Shown here piece by piece: positions 6,729 through 10,663 of a stretch of DNA of 10,663 nt. Numbering within the stretch: position 1 is the first letter of the stretch; each line of letters begins with the position of its first letter. The stretch comes from Isohypsibius dastychi (lineage: Eukaryota; Tardigrada; Eutardigrada; Parachela; Isohypsibiidae). A model generated the notes under the pieces. It saw nothing but the letters and a program-made list of their open reading frames with translations. It was not told the origin of the DNA and searched no databases. The DNA lies in NCBI GenBank assembly GCA_034696485.1, contig JAQIWT010001476.1, forward strand, positions 1 to 10,663, given 5' to 3'. A program made the translations under genes and the position numbers.

Positions 6729-7644
6729 TGTCAACGCTAATTGCAACTAAAAATTACACAAAATTTTCTACGACGTGGAGCATTTCGAAACAACCGCTAA
6801 ATAAGAAACCTTCTCAAAACCGATCAGAACACTAACCATGCTTGATAATAACGCCAGTTAAATACGAAAATCCACTACGAGGATCATTACTGAACAATCG
6901 AAAAATCTCTACGTAATCACAATGTTTATCCAATATGATTTCATTATTTTTTGCATTCGGCAGTTTGGAAAATTGCTGAAACTGTCAGGCGTAGATATAT
7001 ATTGTCCAAGATCTTCTCCAAAATGTTTTTCGTGTGAATTTAGGAAAATGATTCATTCATTGAATTCAGTTCTCTTTGCAGCAGAAGGTTAAAAAAAATA
7101 ATGTTTAGGTTCATTGCATTATTCTTTTGCGTTACCTTCTTCACGCTACTTCAAACTAAAAGATTCTGAGCTGAATGCTGCAATTGGTACTCACTGTCCC
7201 AACAGAGGTATTGTAAGACGCGCCCCACTCCCATGTAGTTCCGCACTTTACTCCAGAGCATCTCCTCAGCATCTCATCTCTGATTCAGGACTTATATAGA
7301 ATCAGTTACTCTGTTATCTTATAATCTTGATTCAAAAAAATTGACCGAGTCTCGCCATTCTTCTCTGTAGTATAGAGTTGGAAAAACAACGGACGTTTCA
7401 CTTGCGTTCTGCATTACAATTGACTATTTTCATGACCAACTTTCACGCTCTCGATCGTGAGATCCATGAAGATTCAAAGTTGAGTCGTGGCTACTCGCGG
7501 CCCGAAGCGGCGCGTTTGGCTTGTATATTTTATGCGAACTCCGCGTCGCACTTCAACAATTTTCGAATTTCAAATTTGACTGACAGTGAGTGGCTGCAAT
7601 CTGTGCAGCATCGTTGAACAAGTCCAACCAAACATGCAGAAATC
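6729..7644. other. AT-rich non-coding stretch
   Basis: There are two short open frames (7114-7299 and 7378-7617, plus strand); the second has no ATG at its start, neither has a recognised domain, and neither is supported by splice signals. No repeat or RNA gene was seen. On the minus strand this is the downstream flank of the GPCR. Confidence 0.45.
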
Positions 7645-7650
7645 TTTATT
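7645..7650 (-). promoter_or_regulatory. Polyadenylation signal AATAAA of the GPCR gene
   Basis: TTTATT on the plus strand reads AATAAA on the minus strand, about 87 nt past the TAG stop of the receptor gene. Spacing and strand fit a 3' end. Confidence 0.55.
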
Positions 7651-7722
7651 CTCTGTTATCCGCGAGCCATTGGGCCTTCTTATACTGTAGGTCATGTCTT
7701 TGGGCAAGGATATTGGAGACCT

Positions 7723-7748
7723 AAGAATATTGGTAGTCTAATATTCTT
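7723..7748. repeat. Small inverted repeat over the GPCR stop codon
   Basis: AAGAATAT (7723-7730) and ATATTCTT (7741-7748) are exact complements around a 10-base loop that contains the stop codon. It could form a hairpin in the mRNA; its significance is unknown. Confidence 0.4.
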
Positions 7749-8839
7749 GCTTTGGGTTACCACTGGCGTCACTGGGGGAGTGCAATTGAAGCGATAGCTG
7801 CATATCAGATATCTGATTTCCCATTCTGATCGCGACGAGCTGTCGGTGAATTCGTTTGTAAAGGTCAACCGTTGCGTGTCTGTAATCGGCGCTGGTTAAA
7901 TAAATGATCACCTAAAAACAATAGCTCCGTCAACTACCATTACATTATTCAAATGATGTAGAAACACATGGGTCAATTTCTCACCGGATTAAATGCATAT
8001 GTGCCCATGATCAGAGTTTGAAGCCATAGTGGCAAGAGGGGATTTCGGACGATCGTTGATGGAAAATACCCGTTGATGGTGTTAAGAGGTAGAACCGCGA
8101 AACTACTGCACAGAAAGTAGAGAACCAATATACGCGAAGAGGTGATCCGCCTTTGAGATATGCGTCTTGAATTATCAATGAGAACACTTCTATGGTACAA
8201 AGCCATTTGGATGACGATGATGAAGGACGCTGCACCCAGAATGGAGTAAGGCAATAAGATGAATGCCAAGGGCATCGTTGAAGCTCGGGGGTCGTGGATG
8301 CGCAAGATACAGTATCCGCTTGGCCCCATGGCGTACGTCGCTTCAGTCAGCGTCGGAATAAGAAAGATCAGACTTATAAAATAAGGCATTAACAACATGC
8401 ACCATATGATACGCTGTGTCATCCAGACTCGGTATTTTGCGGGGAGACAAAGAGCAAAGACTCTGTTGACCCCGAGTATGGCTTGTGCCCAGAATTCTGC
8501 GTAGAAAGTGAACCCGTAGAAGTATCTCATGCGATTGCAGATGTTCAATGGCAAAACTCGCCCAATCGCTCTCAAGTGTACCAGAAAGATATAAGCTGGG
8601 CAATGCATCGAACACATGACCAAGTCAATGACAATCATATTTGCGATGAAGGACCAGACCCCTCTGCGGAGACCTGGGGTCATAGCCAGAGTCAAAAGGA
8701 TATGAGAGCAGGCCAAAAATCCAGAGACGGTGACAAAGAGACTGACGGAGCTCCACAGCTCAATCGCTCTTCGGTTGGTGCTGATGAAGGTGGAATTAGA
8801 GTCGTCTATACTAGCGTTGTCCAAGTCCTGATGGTCCAT
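7738..8839 (-). CDS. Class A (rhodopsin-like) G-protein-coupled receptor, two coding exons
   Basis: Exon 1 (8839-7985) encodes 285 residues and exon 2 (7911-7738) 57 more plus TAG: 342 in all, a normal class A length. The N-terminus is short with glycosylation sites at N8 and N15. Seven helices lie at about 27-53, 61-87, 101-129, 144-165, 187-213, 231-256 and 267-288. Visible marks are D72 in helix 2, the C101-C177 pair that would link helix 3 to loop 2, NRV (125-127) for DRY followed by FALCLPAKYRVWMTQR, P197 in helix 5 and P251 in helix 6 within FAVLP instead of CWxP. The NP of helix 7 ends exon 1 and exon 2 supplies VIIYLTSADYR and a charged tail. It acts in the plasma membrane; the ligand is unknown. 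The start has G at -3 and +4. The unspliced frame ends falsely at NPVRN. Confidence 0.93.
7912..7984 (-). other. 73-nt GT-AG intron within the GPCR
   Basis: Donor CCG|GTGAGA follows NP of the NPxxY motif; acceptor GTTTTTAG is followed by GTG ATC ATT TAT. The intron is in phase 0 and has an in-frame TGA after three codons, so splicing is needed to reach the helix-8 region. The junction sequence is not confirmed by RNA, but the recovered tail matches the family's helix-8 pattern (Y, five residues, then an aromatic and R). Confidence 0.85.
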
Positions 8840-9022
8840 GACTAGGATTTGGGAGAATATGGGTGTAAACCAAACCTAGAGTAGCCTGGTTAACCAGCGT
8901 GCTTGAGACCTCCGTGTGATTGATGCGCAAGGTTCCAGTGGCTAGGACTCTTGAAAAAAACTTGAAATTATGAGAGAAGGCTAGGTAAAATTTGATCAAG
9001 ACCGAAAAGCAAGCCAATCAGC

Positions 9023-9080
9023 GGTAGGGAAATAAGAATGTCAGAGGTAGGGAAATAAGAATGTCAGAGGTGGGGGAATA
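9023..9080. repeat. 23-bp tandem repeat upstream of the GPCR
   Basis: Two identical 23-bp copies beginning GGTAGGGAAATAAGAATGTC lie at 9023-9045 and 9046-9068, followed by a decayed partial third (GGTGGGGGAATA, 9069-9080). The array is about 185 bp upstream of the receptor's start codon, in its likely 5' region. Confidence 0.9.
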
Positions 9081-9600
9081 TGTCTTCGCCGGATGACTGG
9101 AATCGAGCTTGTACGAATATATCTGCAATCTGAACATCATTGATCGTTCACTATGTGATCAGACAACGTAATACCTGCATAGGCAGCAGGTAATTACGGC
9201 ACGAGCCAACCAGGGACAGTGCTACGTAACAGCTGTGGTGACCTTTGCGACGAATCTTCGCATATAGTATCGTCATTGTGCACGGATTAAGTCACCAGTC
9301 AGAATACTTTTTTGTTGCACATTACATGCTACGTACAGTTCTTCGTGTAAGACTGATGCTGTTTACAAAAGATTTCTTGATGTCAGTAATCCCCGAAACG
9401 ATGACGACCGCGTGGCCGTCATATCGTCTTGAAGAATTTCATTGACTGCTCTGCTCTGTCGTTCTAATTGTACAGATTTGGGAATTCATGACTGACATAC
9501 GGTCACTGCCTTTTGATCCAGAATGGGGTAACAAACCCGATTATAGTCTTCCGCTCGTTTAGTAAGTGCGGACGCCGGGCTCAGCTTGATCAACCATTTT
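9081..9600. other. Non-coding stretch
   Basis: There is no supported gene. A plus-strand frame at 9245-9445 lacks an ATG and any recognised domain. An imperfect hairpin (ATGACGACC at 9401-9409 against GGCCGTCAT at 9414-9422, loop GCGT) is the only structure noted. Confidence 0.45.
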
Positions 9601-9690
9601 GCCGAACGCAGACAGAAAGTCAACAACTTTGCCGAAGGAAGAAAGGAAGTCAACAATTTTGCCGAAGGCAGAAAGGAAGTCAACGATTCG
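9601..9690. repeat. 30-bp minisatellite, three units
   Basis: Units at 9601-9630, 9631-9660 and 9661-9690 start GCCGAA and share GTCAAC; units 2 and 3 are nearly identical up to their last bases. The array decays after 9690. Because 30 is a multiple of three, both strands show open frames with 10-residue repeats (for example LPKEERKSTI), but no ATG starts the plus frame and I do not call a gene. Confidence 0.88.
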
Positions 9691-9699
9691 GCAGATGTA

Positions 9700-10663
9700 C
9701 ACAAAGAAGGATTGCCAATTAATCGGTTGTAATCGTTTTTGTGAACTCCCAGATTTATTGAACCCGGGATTCACAAACGCCGTTTTGTTGAACCCATGTT
9801 TCGATCACAGAATCGGATTCTCATACACTCAAACGTTTTTATGATCAATCATTTGTTCACATAAGCAAAGATTCTGCTGTCACAATGTGTCGAATAAAAC
9901 AGCTGAAACGTCGCGCTCATTTAAAATCAGTTACTAACCATAAATCGGTTACCATTTTTCAAAAAAGTGAGTAGGAGTTCGCGTACATAATAACGACAGC
10001 TTGTACAGTAAAACAGTTTCCTGCTCCATATGACGGTTCAACTTGAAAACTGGAGCTGGTAAAGGATTGGAACAGAGAAAGTCAGGCAGAAGTTTGGCTG
10101 ATTACTGCATCTAGGGACAGGGGAGAACTGATTTCCGGTGGCCTGAAATTCTCGGGTTAAAAAACAAACACCTGGCTCGAGACATCACAGAAAACAATTT
10201 TTTCGACAAAAACATGCAAAGGGAAAATGTCAACTTTGGAAAACGTCAAATGCGCGACGTCTTACACCATCTGTCGTTTAGTTTTCTGGTATCACTGACC
10301 GTTCTGAATTCAGAGAGACCGTTCTGCCTGGTTGGAACACGGAGTAAAATACTCATTCAGCTGTAGACCCTGATAACTCCTGATCTGGCGAAATCACTCG
10401 TCTCAGTTTGACGAATTATTCCTGCTGAAAACTGGAAGACTGGGGTCATTTGTACACGGCAGGTGATAACAAACTGCAGTGTAAGCTCCTGGGTTGGTAA
10501 TGATGCAGGATGAGGGCAGATAAAAAAGAGTGAGGTTCCAGTGGATGAGATTTGAAAATTTTGATGATTTCTGTTACGATTTGCAAGAAAAACACACAGG
10601 CGTACGAGACGACGCTTCTTGGGTTCTCAAGTCACCAGCGTGTGGTCATAATACACTGAGGGG
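9700..10663. other. Non-coding stretch to the window end
   Basis: No reading frame with gene-like features was found. GACCGTTCTG occurs twice 20 bp apart (10297-10306, 10317-10326), and TTGAACCC twice 29 bp apart (9758, 9787). No element ends or RNA genes were recognised. Confidence 0.45.

Noticed and set aside
7378-7617. 79-codon plus-strand ORF downstream of the GPCR
   Set aside because: It begins with TTG, has no domain and no splice signals that extend it.
8483-8845. 120-codon plus-strand ORF
   Set aside because: It lies wholly opposite the GPCR exon and shows no domain; the minus-strand reading has seven helices and family motifs.
9599-9844. 81-codon plus-strand ORF with 10-residue repeats
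   Set aside because: It begins with TTG; the repeat is explained by the minisatellite, and the opposite strand is equally open.
1-10663. A new multi-gene system or viral insert
   Set aside because: Two unrelated membrane-protein genes and transposon remnants explain the recognisable content; no replication, capsid, nuclease or operon-like genes were found.

Overview
This looks like animal nuclear DNA, not bacterial or viral. The coding signal is broken by short GT-AG introns of about 55-75 nt, start codons sit in Kozak-like contexts, AATAAA signals follow stops, and much of the rest is non-autonomous transposon and minisatellite sequence. The clearest gene is a divergent class A (rhodopsin-like) GPCR with motifs unusual for vertebrate or insect receptors. 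Compact genes, short introns and divergent GPCRs would suit a tardigrade or another small invertebrate; that is an impression, not a demonstration.

Layout from left to right. 169-603 is a 435-bp hAT-type MITE with a perfect 8-bp target-site duplication. 1192-3116 (minus strand, perhaps starting at 3336) is a multi-exon gene for a protein with two membrane segments. Its first and last exons read clearly, but the middle of its extracellular loop is not resolved; the layout recalls auxiliary ion-channel subunits such as the BK beta or TipE families. A 7-bp tandem repeat lies just upstream of it (3447-3495). 3855-4130 (minus) is an ORF fragment with one C2H2-like zinc finger. 4211-4917 is a foldback-type element with long, internally repetitive inverted ends, a nested inner inverted repeat and an apparent AAAT duplication. 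5752-6728 is a second MITE-like element with GGGGTCA-containing inverted ends, piggyBac-like or Tc1-like. 7738-8839 (minus) is the GPCR, two coding exons joined across a 73-nt intron that falls inside the NPxxY motif; the model gives 342 residues and has a polyadenylation signal at 7645-7650. The right end (9000-10663) has two minisatellites and no gene that I can support.

Nothing indicates that the genes work together: a receptor and a possible channel-like membrane protein lie on the same strand about 4.6 kb apart, separated by transposon remnants. No RNA gene, CRISPR array or operon was seen.
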